NCBI GenBank assembly: GCA_022828595.1
Contig: JAKGHH010000008.1
Location: forward strand, 1,796,728-1,860,727
Direction of reading: 5' to 3'
Length of the DNA: 64,000 nt
Source of the DNA: Nelumbo lutea
Lineage: Eukaryota; Streptophyta; Magnoliopsida; Proteales; Nelumbonaceae
Every line of letters begins with the position of its first letter. Positions within the stretch are counted from its first letter, which is position 1. The notes under the pieces are model-generated. The model was not told the origin of the DNA. It saw only the letters and a program-made list of their open reading frames with translations, and did not search any database. Both the position numbers and the translations under genes were made by a program. Positions 37,679 through 51,500 of the stretch are shown here, one piece after another.

Positions 37679-37956
37679 CAAGATTTTTAAAACTGGACTG
37701 GACCAAACGATCAGATCGAAAAAACTGAGAACTGGTCAGGTGATCGGTTTCGTTTTACCCCAAAGCTTTTATTTCCCTAAAACTATTGATTTAGCTAACA
37801 AACCGCTGACCCGGGTGGTCGAACCATTTAATGGTTTGGCCAGTTTTTATTTTTTGTTAGAACGGGCTATTCATTTGATTCAAACAATCAAACCATTTGA
37901 CCCAGAAACTGGACCCTTGACCGGTTCATTGTCCGTTTTGATTTTAAAAACCTTAT
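37679..37956. mobile_element. CATGGTTTT-family MITE, possibly nested
   Basis: Starts near AAGATTTTTAAAACTGG and ends TTTTAAAAACCTTA, the degraded ends of the family at 14146, with the same inner pattern of AACCATTTAATGGTTTGG and CTGGACC. To its left (37584-37650) and right (about 38060-38110) lie halves resembling the GGATAAATATA-type MITE at 38.7 kb, so it may have inserted into one. Exact ends are uncertain. Confidence 0.5.
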
Positions 37957-38695
37957 TTTTTTAATTTGTTCAAAAAGTAAAATTATATAATGATTATTTT
38001 ATCCAAGAATTAATATTATTAATGGGATAAGATTGTCCCACCATGTATTAACAAATTTCGGCACCAAAGTATAAGTGATTTACCCAGGTATTACTTGCCC
38101 AAGTAAACAACTGCATGGGAATTATTTCTTTTCCTTGAGATCCATTAATACCAATATATGAATAAGAATTTATTTATTTTTCACAAGACCCATCAATTTA
38201 TGTGCCCTCAGCCCCCCCCCTCCCTTCCCAGAAAATGGGTGAGGATTTATAATTATCTATGTTAATTATAATTCAAATTTTTATTTAATAATATAATTTA
38301 AACAATAAAACAATAAATTGTTTATATGTTAATGGATCAATCAATTGTCTTTAGTCAAAATTATATTATATTATTTATCAAACTTATCCTTTAGACATAA
38401 ATATAATAAAAATTACAAATAAAAATTAACAATTCATTGAGAGCAAGCAAGAAGATGAACAAAAACTGATATAATTATTAATCGGGTTGTCAATTAATTG
38501 GCTCGTAGAAGTAGAACCAACTCATTGACAGCCTTTATATATCCACCGTACCGAATTCCATTGCCTGTGTTTTCAGTTCTCGAAGCGTTACTCCAGGTGG
38601 TTTAGGGAGTTATTGCGGAGAGCTTAAATGAGTCCACTCCACAGAAGGGTTTTTTAATCACTTTACTTCACAGTATGACCATTAAAAAAAATCTA

Positions 38696-38998
38696 TAAGG
38701 TCTTGTTCATTTTTTAGTAAGTTATTTATCCAGGTAAATATAATTATCTGGATAAATTTTTCTTAAAAATATTTATTCGGGTAAATGCATTTACTTATAT
38801 TCTTTTATTTTTTAGGTAAATAAATTAATGATCATTTTAGTCATACAAGTCTATTATTAAAAGGGGTGTTTTTGTCCTATTCAAGTGTTAGTAACTTTTT
38901 CCGTGAAAAAATTATTTACTCATTTAGAAAATGAATATCAATTATCAGAATTATTTTATTGATCCCCACATAAATCTGAAAAATGAACAATAAGGCAT
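38696..38998. mobile_element. Tourist-like MITE candidate
   Basis: The left end GTCTTGTTCATTTTTTAG faces the right end CTGAAAAATGAACAATAAGG as imperfect inverted repeats about 300 bp apart. Inner sequence with TATCTGGATAAAT is shared with the left half of 40106-40393 and with fragments at 37.6 and 38.1 kb. TAA trinucleotides lie at both ends, but the precise duplication is ambiguous. Confidence 0.5.
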
Positions 38999-40105
38999 TT
39001 AGACGTACTGCATGCAAAAAGTTTCCTTATAACTAAAATGCAAGAAGTTATGAGAAAAGGGTTTGAAAAAAAACAAAAGAGGTCCACGTTCGCGTGGGAT
39101 GTCCGATGTCCCTTACCTACCGGACCACCCGCTGAAATTTACAGCTTACTCTCTTCTTCTGACTTCGGGCGGGCAGCGGTCAGCTTCTCACAATATCCTC
39201 TGCAGTTGCACACATCATTAGTTTATCCACTCCCCATCCTCCCATATTTTAATATAGCCTAAGTTTAGACTTTAGACTTCAGAGGGCCTCTGGATAAGGC
39301 AAGGGAACAAAATAAATTGATCGATCGATAAAGTGAATAATGTTGTAGCTAGCAGAGTGGCTAGATTCTTCATTATGCCTCAAAACCGACCTGCCAGCCA
39401 AGTCTATGCCTCAAACTTAGGGGCTTGACGTCAGTATTTTTGTATTATATTTTTACCTTAACTGGGGCACTACAACAGTTCAGACTTCAGATGCTCCGAA
39501 TACACGTCCTACCTTCTGAGGTCTGAGGATATATATGGGCCACTGTTTGAGTGGCATCATTATCAATATGATTGGAATAATCGTGGCCATGAATCATCAG
39601 ATCATGTTGAGAACACAATTTATTCTAGGCAAATGCAAGATCGGCTTTCATCTAAGACATGTCCATGCTCATACTGTCCCAACAATCTCTTGTATTGTGA
39701 TATCTCTCATGAAATAAATCACATGAGTCCAAATTCGGCAAATGTTAGCATGCAGCTGAGAAACACTGTATTGGTATGCGGCCACTTTCTGACCATGCAG
39801 CCTATCACATTCAGCCGTGTTTTGGGAATATACACGTATGTTAAATTTATATGAAGATGTTTTCAATGGCCTGAATTCCTATTTACCTAGTATGCATGTA
39901 TATTTTTGTGGGGAATTCTATCTCACTTGTGATATTGGACCCCACAAACTTAGGATTCGTTTGAGTTAGTTTGAATCAGAACCGAAATTCTTTAGCATCA
40001 GAATTAGAGTGGTGTATTTTCATAGTTTATTTAATTCAAACAGGAATTAGAATGGAAATTCTATCCATTCTCAAAAGATGGGGAGGGGATGACTATTTTC
40101 TTAAG

Positions 40106-40393
40106 GCCCCGTTCACATTTCGGAAGTTACTTATCTGGATAAATATACTTACCTAGATAATTATTTTCCAGGAAAGATTTACCCATGAGATTTTTAGTCA
40201 ATAGAAATCAAAATCTCATTGACCAACTTTTTTCCTTTTCAAAATCCAGAAAAAAAAATGCCCTCTAAATAGAAAATTTAATTCCATCAAGAATAGAAAT
40301 AAGATTTCAATTCTACCTAACCAAACATTTGAAATCAGAACGACCCGTTCTATTCCAATTCTAAATCCTTATTCCTATGAACCAAACAGGCCC
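40106..40393. mobile_element. Harbinger/Tourist-like MITE
   Basis: A 288-bp element with ends GGCCCCGTTCACATTTC and the inverse of GGGCCTGTTTGGTTCATAG, flanked on both sides by TAA (40103-40105 and 40394-40396). Ends starting GGSCC-GTT and a TAA/TTA duplication are the marks of PIF/Harbinger-type MITEs. Confidence 0.65.
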
Positions 40394-43300
40394 TAAAACT
40401 ATTATTATTATTATAATATCGATATTCTTTGTTCTATTTGTTTTAATGATAATAATTTTCATCTAAGCTCGACCGTGCAAACAAAATGTGTCCAAAATAT
40501 TGATTTATGCGCACCAGATATTATTGGATTAGACGTTCCCACTTCCCACCAGTGAGGCATGCAGTGCACGGTTAGGTGCGTGTTATCATGATTCTTGATC
40601 CTTCAAACGCAAGTCGGTCATTTCTTTAATTTTGAACAACTAAGAGAGAAAAAACAAGACAGCTTTCTTTATGGAAGGGTATGGAGTCCCATCTTCGAGT
40701 AAAAAGATCCACATCACCAATAAGAATATTCCAAGTAGCAGCTTACGTGGCAATCAGAAATTAAGGGCCATGTGCCAAAAGACAAGCTCTCTTTTCCTAG
40801 ACCAGTTGTTCTAAATTGGAAGTTTGGATGAATTTCCAACTGCAGATAGCAATCTGAAGAGGTGAATTATAACTACTTAAATAGATAAGAGTAGTAGTTG
40901 GGTTACTTGGGTACAGAATAAATGGCAGGCTCTATTTCCCTCTTCTTCTTGTTTTTGAGTTTTTCGATATTTTTATCATTATTCATATTTTTAAAAAGAT
41001 AAAAATAAATGCCCCTACAACTACAATAGTAACACACTGTTTATAAGTAAGTTAAGCTACTTTATAGCTTGTCTTGGCATATCATTTATATCTTATTCAT
41101 TGCAACAAATCAAGGAAGAGAGAGAGAGAGAGGATCTCTTTTTGTCCACGAACCCTGATTTGTTCATGGGCCACCAACCTTTTACGGGCATACAATTACA
41201 ATTATAGGTTGCAGTTTGGATATCTGTAATATATATTATAACATGGAGAGGGTGGGTGTGATACTCATATTGCTCTTCCTCTATCCCAATGATTTTGTTT
41301 TCCTACTTTTATTTTCATCTTTCAAATGCTAAGTTATTTTTTGCTTTTAATTTCCACTTCCTAAAGTTTTTTCTCTACTCAAAATATTCCCTCATTCCTC
41401 CTATTCTTTCTCTCACCAAAATTGTTGGAGTTGTTCTTTCTTAGGGGGTTTTCTATTCATTGTTTTTATTACCATACAGTACTCACAATTGAAAGGTCTC
41501 TAAGATGTGTTTCTAGGGGAAATCCTCTCATGCCTAAGTAGGTGAATGAGAAGCTGTGGGATCGAGCAGAGGAGGTTAAATTGGCGAGGGAGTTAAGTCC
41601 ATAATATGTCTAGTAATCTAGTATTTATAGGGGAAAAATCTATGATTTAAAAAAGATATGGTATGGAAAGAGTTTTGATCAATCAAAATCAATTCATGAA
41701 TTTTGATAAATAACATCTGATTGATTATCAGGTTTATGATTCCAGATGACTGGTCAGAAGCTTTTCAGATATGATATGTTTCCCATATCATAGTTGAACG
41801 CATAAGGGAAGTTGTCATGCTCACCAAGGAGTTTTAATCCGCTGTCTTTCCAACCTTGCCCGAGGTCTCTATTGATCATCCATCCTTCTTTGGTCTTTGG
41901 TTTGCTAGAGACACCTAATTGAGGCTGCTGGCTGGTCAATCAACTCGAGAAGTCGAGTCCAGTTCACTTGATTGATTGGTTTTTCGCACAACTCGTCCTG
42001 TGACCACGTGTCAATTCAAACTTGGGCCGGACTATTGGACCTCAACATCAGGTGTGCTTGTGTTTCATTTGGTCCACAAACGCAACCAACATTTTAGAAG
42101 GTATTTTCATTTTTTTGTTGGTTTTAGAATCAAATTCCTCGTTGCTATATTGTATTATCTGTATTTTCACATTTATATTATATTTTTAACATATTATTGT
42201 TTACATATGATAGACACAGAAATCTATAATGAAAATTGTATCACACTAAGACTGTGTTTGGCTTGAAGGAAAAGATAGAGAAAGATAAGAAAATTTTTGA
42301 TTTCCTTACCAAAAAGGTAATATGGTTTTGAAACACAACACCCTTTTTTTTGAAACTACCAAAAGAACCCTTAAATTTTCTATAATTAATATTTTATTTT
42401 ATTTTGTTATTTATATACAAAATTAATAACAACAATAGAAACCTCTCATGGAAGAATGAACAAAGCGAAAGATGGATCTCTCGGCCCAACACCAATTGGG
42501 CAGATGGAGCAGGTATCTATTATCTCTATATTACTATATATGAAGAGTATGTAGCAGAAGATTTCATACTTGATATTTGAGAGTTTGATTGTGAATTATG
42601 ATTAATTTTCATTGGTTAGTGTAGTACACCATAGTACAAGGCGTTTTCCTTTAAGTAGAGGGGAAAGAGATTGGATTCTAGACTGGATGAAGGAATGATT
42701 CATATCTTGGTTTGCCCGTCAATCAGGAATACAAGGCATTTTGGGAACCCCGCATTCTCGAAATTCCACACCCCTCCACAGTTCTGTCCGTTACATGGGC
42801 CCAATCACATGTCGGTTCCAAAATAGGGGTTTCATTGTCATGCTGACGTGGTATATTATAATTGGTCTAATATCCATCAATTCCCCAATTCCCCCGCCAC
42901 ATCTTTCTCTCTCTCACTCTCTGCTTCAGGCCGGTGTTTGACGACATTATTGGTTTTGTTTTTTAAAAATTTAAAATAAAAACTACTATCCCATAATCAA
43001 AAAATAATATGATTTTATTGATGTGATAATTGATTACCGAACACCCCTAACTTGCCTAATTGGTTTATAAGGCAGATTGTTTGACCCGAAAAATACATTG
43101 ACTCAATGATTTAATCCATTGACCCATTTGATCTAAATAATAGTTTTTAATTATTTTTTATTTTTTAATATATAATAAATCGTTCATTCATATTAGAAGG
43201 TCGAACCACTGACTGAAAAACTAGTGACCAAAATGCTTTCCATTCCGAATCCTTTTTTAAAACATTGGTATAAGATATATGACTGGTTGCAGTGGAGCCT

Positions 43301-44094
43301 TTAGTATCAAAGCCCGCTACCCCTGTTGTGCAGTCCCATGAAGCCCAAAAGAAATATATATATATATATTATATATCCTCGTCATGGGGGCCCATCGGAA
43401 TCCAGTCCAGCCACGTGAAGTTGTTTAATGTGGGGGATTTGCTTTATTATCCAGGTGGGCATGTTACTTCCACGTGTCACGACAAATTATAATGACCGGT
43501 GTTTGGGTCCTTATCGTGTCAAGACGCGTACGGAAGGTAGTTTTTCTTTTTGGTTTTTTGTTTTTAATTGGGGGGAAGGTCGAAGGGTCGGGTTGACGTT
43601 TCGACACAGTCATAAGTGAATATCCTACTGTCTACAGATCAGTCTGATCTTATTATATTATATTGCTAAATTACCAAAATCAATATAAAGTTGTAAACAA
43701 CCATTTCTTTAATCTTCATTAAACCTGACTAATCCAACTTACGATGACTCTTCTCTCTCCCTCTCAAAGCAAAAGCAAAAGCAAAAGCAAAAGCAGACGA
43801 GGAGAAGGTACAAAATGGATATGATCCACCGCTTAGTGGGCCCGCCGAGATGCGTTTACGTGTATAAGCACAGGTAGAGCGGACGAGTTCTCACCCTCCT
43901 CCCTAGAATAATCGCTCTGATTTGGTTCCTGACCTGCAATGCAACTTGACTCTGGTTTCCCCCTTTTTTTTCAAAGCACTGAAATGAAACGATACAATCA
44001 GCTTATCTATCAGGCGATGAGAGTATTAGACAGTGATAGTTGGCTGATTCACCATTTAACCTAAAACCAGCCGCGTAGTTGATTTTGGGAGACC

Positions 44095-44230
44095 AAATCA
44101 AGTCCGAATGAATTAGAGATAAAATCATACACACCCGACTGAACTATTTATCACACCCATTTTCACTGTGGGCCCATCTTTGACCTAGTTAACACTGGCT
44201 CAGCCTGGTGTATAACCAAACCATGGGCCC
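44095..44230. repeat. Fragment of the 30.4-kb foldback element
   Basis: The stretch with GTCCGAATGAATTAGAG and ATCATACACACCCGACTGAA closely matches 30417-30470 of the foldback element. The matching second arm is missing. Confidence 0.6.
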
Positions 44231-45212
44231 TGGTTGATGCATCACATTAAGCCATTGTTTTGGTTTACCGAAAAGAAACACAACTGGAAATCGGGTAATT
44301 AGTTGGAACTTGGAACTCTCTGACTCTTTATGATCATATTTCCTTCTTGTGATGGAAATAATAAAATATTGTGTGGCTTATTAATTCTATGAGCTCAGAA
44401 GGCATCTAGGTTTAATAGCAGTGTGGTTTTCATCTTTCCCCTCTACATTATTGAAATAGTTTGTTTATTTTCTTTGCTTAGTGTACTTCACTAAGCAAAG
44501 AGCAAGGTAGATAAATAAACCTTTACAAACCTCTAATGTGGTTTAGCTACAGTTGTAGTTTTAACTACTTATACATGTGATGTAGTTAGAAATAATTCCA
44601 AAAGATAATTCCTCTCTCACTCTCATTTTCACTCTCAATCTCAATCTCATTACCATGCCTAGAAGTTTTCCTCGAGATTTATGTCCAGGCCAAACGAAAC
44701 AGAATGCGTAAAGCAGCAAGAAATAGGTGTAAGAAGGCACTTTAACCAATATAAGTATAGGTTGTTTAGCAAAAATGATGCCATGTGATTTAATCACCTT
44801 AAGCAGGATTTAGGGGTCCAAGTTAAAACTTGTAAATGAGGCTTTCCTTAAATGGTTATTCTCTTTTTTGCCAAAAATGAACCGGGTCCTACTAGAAGTT
44901 TCTTTTCTTTTCTTTTTAAAATACATTTATGGATACTAGGGCCCTAGAAGATGACAACATCTATTCTCCATAAAAATGGCAGCTTTTCATAGTTGGATTT
45001 GCTCGTCTTTCACTGGCTTTAAAGTAATTTTCATACTAATTATTTTTAGCCTTGAACACAACAGAAGAGGGCAGCACTAGAGTGTTAGAGGTTTCAATAT
45101 AACTTGACATGATGTTATAATCCTTGTCATCCAATCCTTATCTCAATTATATAGGGTCCTTGCATTATTCGTGTTTGGCCATATTATTAAAACCTAAACC
45201 ATTTTTTATTAT

Positions 45213-45559
45213 GGGTTTGTTTGACAAGTCTTTTCGAAAAGGTTTTTTTGTAGCTCCGACTGTTAAAAGACATTGAGCTTTTGACATAAGATCTGGGTAG
45301 TCTGAAGACCATTTGGCAGATGCATGTCTTTTCGTGCATCGTTTCGGGTCTTTTTGCATAAGATTAAAATGCGAAAGACACGAAAAGCTTCATTTGGAAC
45401 TTTCCAAAATCAACCCAAAATGGGTTTCTTGCATCTTTTTGGTATCCCGTCGTTTGGCAGCTAGATCTTCCGCATTCTAAACAAAAATAGACTGATTTTT
45501 TATCTTCCCGACTTGTAAACAATCGAAAGACTGCACGGAAAGACGCACCAAACGGGCCC
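45213..45559. mobile_element. MITE with GGGTTTGTTTG / GGGCCCGTTTGG ends
   Basis: Ends GGGTTTGTTTGACAAGTC and, inverted, GGGCCCGTTTGGTGCGTC enclose about 347 bp with many AAAGAC and GTCTTTT repeats that pair between halves. ATG occurs at both borders, so the duplication may be 3 bp, but the alignment is shifted by one base. Superfamily is uncertain. Confidence 0.5.
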
Positions 45560-46412
45560 ATGTCAATCCATCTTCTTTTCGGTCTACTCCTATCCTTTCT
45601 AGCCCCTTCTAATACATCACACCATGCCATAATGTGCCCCTTTCTCTCAAACATGACAACATGTAAGAAAAACTACCATGCCAAACAAATGGAATGATGA
45701 AGGAATTTGGATCTCACACACACCTCATAGCATGTTGCATCCGCACATTCGGAATCGGATTCAAATGGTGAGGATGAGGGATATGCCTTCTAAAATAACT
45801 TAACAAATAAATATATCTTAATATTTTTCTGCATGGCAAATTTGGGTCGTATTTGGTATTATTGTTGTTTCTATGTAAAACATTGTAAGAGATATGTATT
45901 ATCATTTCATACGAGTCTTGGGAGTCACTTCAACTAGAATGATTAAAACTTTACGTCAGGAAACGGAAACAAGAAACATCAAATAAACAACCTCAAATAA
46001 TAATTGTATGTCAATTTATATTAATCAATCCAAAATGTTTTAGATAAAAATGGCAATGGTATCAAACACAACCAAGGTGAAACCTAGTGGCAAAATTATG
46101 ATTTTTATTAAAATAAAAAGGATTCTGTGTTGTTATGTTTGTGCCTTGAATTTTTTGTGGCAACCTACTTCATGAACCCGCTTCGAAATAATTTGAGAAA
46201 AAATCCTAAGGAAAATTTTCATAGTGGTTTGTGGTGGAAGTGTATTATGGATCCGATCCATATTCAACTTATGGATCCAAACCGAATACAAAAAGTTACG
46301 TATTTTCGGAGGTTTTCTCTCTTGTATACTTAGTCATCGTCTTATGAGAGAAGAGAAAGACATTGGGTGTATTTTGGGGTTTAGGGTTTTTTTTTGTGAG
46401 AGAGGTTGTGAG

Positions 46413-47647
46413 CAAGGTTCAAAGTATCGGAAAGGCAAATTTAAGAGACATATCGGGATACGCCTTAGATATGCATGGATACGGACGAAAAATTAAGATA
46501 TGCATGGAAACACATGGAAATGCTATAAATACTCTAATAAGTCATAAATAAACATCAATATCACTAAATATAAGATATAAATGAGCTATTTATGCATAAA
46601 AATAACACATTTTAGTGGTTTTTATGAAAAGTATATTATAATCAATAAACAGGAAGTTGGGAATAGAAACATACTATCTAATTATGGACATAATAGATCA
46701 AGTAATTATTTTGCATGCTTTATTCTAATTTTCTAAAAACTAAATAATTATTTATTTTTACTCGAATAATTATTTTGCATGTTTTATTCTAAAAATTAAA
46801 TTAAAATTAAGAAAAATAAATATATAACAAAAAATTGAATGGATTTATGGACATAATAGATGAAATAATTATTTTGCATATTTTATTCTAAAAATAAAAA
46901 TAAATAAATATCAATGTTTTAAAACACAGAGTCATTCCAATACCTAGAGGCATGAAGCATAGTTTAGAATGCAAGAGGCATAAACTTCTTTAAGAGGAGG
47001 AAGGAGGAAGGAGGAAGGGGGGATTTCATTTTTTTTCTTTATCTTTAATAAAAAAAAATTATATTAAGAAAAATAAAAATGCATAATAGTTGTTAAAAGG
47101 GGGGGGGTCTTGTCAAAGCACTCAGCCGAAGGAGTAGGGGGCAAACCACTTTCTTTCCCCTTATCTTTTTTAACATTGACCAAAAATGAAAAAGAAATTT
47201 GAAAAAACATATTTAGTTTCACTTATTTTTTCACAACCTTGAAAAACTTGTTGAACCTTGCAAATTTATAAATGTTTTGGCAAATTTTTACAAGATTTGA
47301 ATATTTAAAAAGGTTAAAAAGCTTTTTGAAGGGTTTGGGAAAGAAAGAGGGCTTTTGAAATGGGTAGAGAAACCCTCTTTCGAAGGGAGTTTTATTTGCG
47401 TTTCCACCACAATAAAATTGTATTGTATCGGCTGATACACTACTGCCGATACACTACTGTATTGGTAGCGTATCGGCTGATACAGTGCCAAAACGCACTG
47501 ATACTCAATGATACGGGTACGATACAGCCTCGATACGATGAATAGATATGGCACATTCAATTTGGTACCATGTACCGTGCCGAAAACTTGCTGGAACGAT
47601 ACGTATCGGCCGATATGGGCCGATACGTGATGAAATTTTGAACATTG
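46413..47647. mobile_element. Non-autonomous hAT-like element with GATACG repeats
   Basis: A 1235-bp element flanked by perfect 8-bp duplications GTTGTGAG (46405-46412 and 47648-47655). Short terminal inverted repeats: CAAGGTTCAAAGTAT at the left, CAATGTTCAAAATTT at the right. Both subterminal regions carry many copies of GATAC / TATCGG, including palindromes such as TATCGGCCGATA near 47.6 kb and TATCGGCTGATAC near 47.4 kb. The core is AT-rich and has no transposase ORF. Iterated subterminal motifs in hAT elements normally bind the transposase. A partial copy lies at 22079-22284. Confidence 0.8.
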
Positions 47648-48563
47648 GTTGTGAGTGCACAACTCTATTTTTTTCTCCATTGCTGCTTCATAGTGGATTT
47701 CTACTCCTCTTTCACCTGTAGACATAGGCTATAAGTCAAACCACGTAAATCTATGTATTCTTTGTGCTTGCTTCTCTTTATCTCTATTTTACTTCTATTT
47801 GGGTGCCATTCGATTCTGTTTTTCTTGGACTTTTCCACAAGTACTAGCATCCCCTATGAAATTCTCAGCGACGGAGAACAGAGCTCACAGATTGGGAATG
47901 TGAGATGAGAGCATGGCCAATTAGAATTCTAGAGATTTCCCCTCTCCAATCCACAGTTTACCATTTATAAAACCATTCTGTTATATTGTTTTTGCTAGGA
48001 AGACGAGGGAATGGCTAGAAACGCCGCTTCATTATTTTTTTTAAACATCAGCATTCCCCCCAATCTCCTCGAAGTTAAATGAAGCTCACATATATAGGAA
48101 ATGGATCGAAACTGCAATCCCCAATTATAGGAAATGCCACACATTCACGTATTCTCGCCATCGGAAATGAAAGTGGGTATCATATATAGGAAATGGATCG
48201 AAACTGCAACCCCTAATAATTCCTTTGTTGGGCTTTAGTAAATACAGTCAGTCGTTGTCATTGATCCACAATCTCATGTATCTATCCATTACATATAAAA
48301 ACCATCTTGATCAAATGATATTTTCCAGTTACTCTTGCAAAACGTCTACTTGTATGAAGCTCCAAATAATTTAAACCCTGAATTACAAGTTGAGAGATAT
48401 AAGAACAGTGAACAAGTTCATCCATCAGCAACTAAGATTTTGAAATATTTTTGAGATCATCTCATTACTATTGTTCTTGTAATGGGATAAAAAATTGAGA
48501 CCAAAATATTAAGGACCATTTTTTAAGGGGTAATATGTGTGCAGTCCCCCTCAGAATTCGTAA

Positions 48564-51500
48564 GGCTGTGTTTGGAAACGATGCAAATAAGTGTGAATGC
48601 AAATATGTAGAGTGTAAAACGGTCCATATAAATTGTAAAATTGGGTTATTTTGCACTGACAAATTTACCTTCTTACCAAATAGACTTATAATTGTAATGG
48701 ATGCAAACACAAATTCCAATGAAACATGCCTTTTTTTTTATCAAAAGTTCACTTGAATGCAAATCTTCTTTTTTATTGATATACTTTTACATCTTATTAT
48801 CAATGTAAATATGCATTGAAAAATGTGTTTTTTGTCATTTGTCAATGCAAAAATGTAATGTTATCAAACATAGGCAAAAGTGAACCAGAGTACAAATTTA
48901 CCCTGAATCGAGATTTACACTCCATTTTTTTTTATCAATAACAAATTCATTAAATTCATTAAAACAGCATAAGAATAATTACAAGGAAGACAAACACTCT
49001 TATCTTCCAAATACAACTTAAATCCTCAAAAAAGAAAAGAAAAAGAAAAGAAGAAACAATTAAGTTACAACTTGGCCTAGAACATTGCATCCCTTTCTAT
49101 CCCTTGTATAGCTAATCCATCAACTATAGAGTTTGATGTTCTTTTAACTCAACTCATCTTGACTTCCATTTCCTGCACCAGCCACTTGAATTTCCCCCTC
49201 TCATTGCTGTAGTTCCATAATCCACAGTTGTCTTTAATCAGCCACCCTATCACCACCTCCAAATCCCCTTCAATTATGAGTTTTCTGGCATTCATCTCCT
49301 TAGCTTTCTAGATTCATTCTATAACTGCCAAGATCTCAGCTCTAAGGGAATCCCCCACTCCAATTGGGCCTGAGAACATGGCAGAAACGACCCTGTTCTC
49401 ATCACTAAAAACACCCCCAATCCCTGATTATCTAGGATTCCCCCTACAACTCCCATCAAAGTTTAATTTTAAAAAACCAGCAGGTGGGGGGAGGGGGGGG
49501 GTCCAAGACACCCTCACTACTGATTTGGTCTGTGTGCAATTTGCAATTTCACCCCACTTCCTCAACATGTCATCCACATAACTTTAAAGATTTCAGCCAC
49601 TATATAGCCCTTATATGGATCACAACCCTCAATTCTTCAGCTCCTCTCTCATCTTCTGAGAAGATCTTAAGATTTCTTTCTTCCCATAATGACCAACATA
49701 CTGCAACCCTCAGTCCTTTCCCCCACATAGTCCTTCCCCTTTTCATTCGCCACCTAAAAAAAGAAGGGGAAAATAGACTCTACAAATCTGATGGAGGGTT
49801 CCACCTACGCCCCAAAGACAGAAAAAGCCCACTCCCAAATTGACTTTGCAAATTGGCAAGACACCAGTAAGTGAAAACCAGTCTCCTCATCCACTTTGCA
49901 AAGAACACACCAATGAGGCGACAAGCAAGTATTGAGTCTCTTCTTTTTGGAGCAAATCACTAGTGTTGAATCTTTCCAGATAGGCTTCCCAACAAAAACT
50001 ACCAACCCTAGGAGGAATTGGTCTGCACCAAAGCTCATTAACCGGAAAGGGGAGGTTGCAAGGCTGGTGGACTGGCATAAGACTTTGAAGAAGGAAGCAT
50101 AAGAAAAAGAGCCCGTGGGGGTAGGGGTCTAAATTCTAGAGTCCACCTTAGAGGGGTCTAAGAAAAACATTATCAAGAAGTTCAAGGAGGCTCAAAATAC
50201 TATGGAGGTTTGAGTCCCTCATAACCCTCCTCAGACCCAGGTTCCACCCAAACCCAGAACTGGAAGAGGAAGAGGTGATGAAAGAAGAAATTGGCTTATT
50301 TTTAAAGTCAGAGAGAGCATACAAAAAAGGAAACTGGTCATTGAGAGGAACATTCCCCACCCAAGTTTGTTCCCAGAATTTTGTGTAATTACCTGAATTC
50401 AAATCATACCTGACAAGTGGGGAGAAGACTGGAAGCAAATCATAAATGGCTTTCCAAGGTGAAGTGCTTGTGGTCTTTGCTCTGATTCTAATATCCCATC
50501 CATTTTGCCCCATCCCATGTATGCTTGCCACTATTCTAGCCCATAGCTTCTCCTGTTCCAGAGGAAACCTCCACAACCACTTCCCTAAGAGGGCCGAGTT
50601 CCTTTTCCCGATGCTCCCAAGCCCCAAACCACCATAAGCTTTACTCTTGGTCATCACTTTCCAACTAACTCTATGGTCCATCTTCCCCTCTCCCAACTCC
50701 CAAAGGAAATCTTTCATCAACCTCTCCAACCTACTGAAAACCTTCATTGGAATTTTGAACACTGAAAAGAAATAAATGGGTAAGTTTGCTAGCGTGGCTT
50801 GATTAGTGTAGTCCTTCCACCAAGAGAGAGGTATTCTTTTTCTAAGAGGCAAGTCTTATTTCCATCACCGGGTTCCAAAAGCTCTCTCTCTTAGGATTAT
50901 CACCTAAGGGCAACCCTAAATAACTCATAGGCCACCCTGAAACTTCACACCCAAACACTTCTACATTCTCCCTAATCTCTCCCTCTTCCACATTCACACC
51001 CACCTCACAACTTTTCCCGAAATTCACTTTCAAGTTTGACATTTGCTCGAAGAGTTGAATCACCAGTTTCAAGTTCCTAATGAAACTCACGTTACCTCCT
51101 TCACAAAACAGAATCGTATCATCAACAAACTGTGAGTAAGTGGAATGTCCTCCCTTCCAACCCTCCAACCTCTAATAAGGCCCCTAGAATATACTCTGTG
51201 GATCAATCTCCTCAGTACATCAGCAACTAGTAAGAACAAAAAGGGATATAAGGAGTCTCCCTAAATAATGACAATTCCAAACACATCCCATGATCCATTT
51301 ACACCATCTAGCCCCAAACCCCAATTTTGTCATAACTTTCCTCAAAAATTCTCAATCCACTATGTTATAAGCCTTCTCCATATCCAGCTTACAAACCACT
51401 CCCTTCTTTTTATCCTTCTTACAACTCTCTACATTCTCATTAGCAATGAGGATTTGATCAATAATCTGTCTTTCACTCACAAATGCACATTGATTTTGTT

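Noticed and set aside
39471..39866. Possible coding fragment with CPCSYC motif
   Set aside because: The cysteine motif recalls transposase-associated domains, but frames are short and nothing else in the surrounding sequence supports it.
42932..43055. Possible short MITE with GGTGTTTG ends
   Set aside because: Ends match over only about 10 bases and no duplication was found; not listed as a feature.
47288..47725. 145-codon ORF on the minus strand
   Set aside because: It runs across the GATACG repeats of the hAT-like element and over its border; the protein has no known domain.
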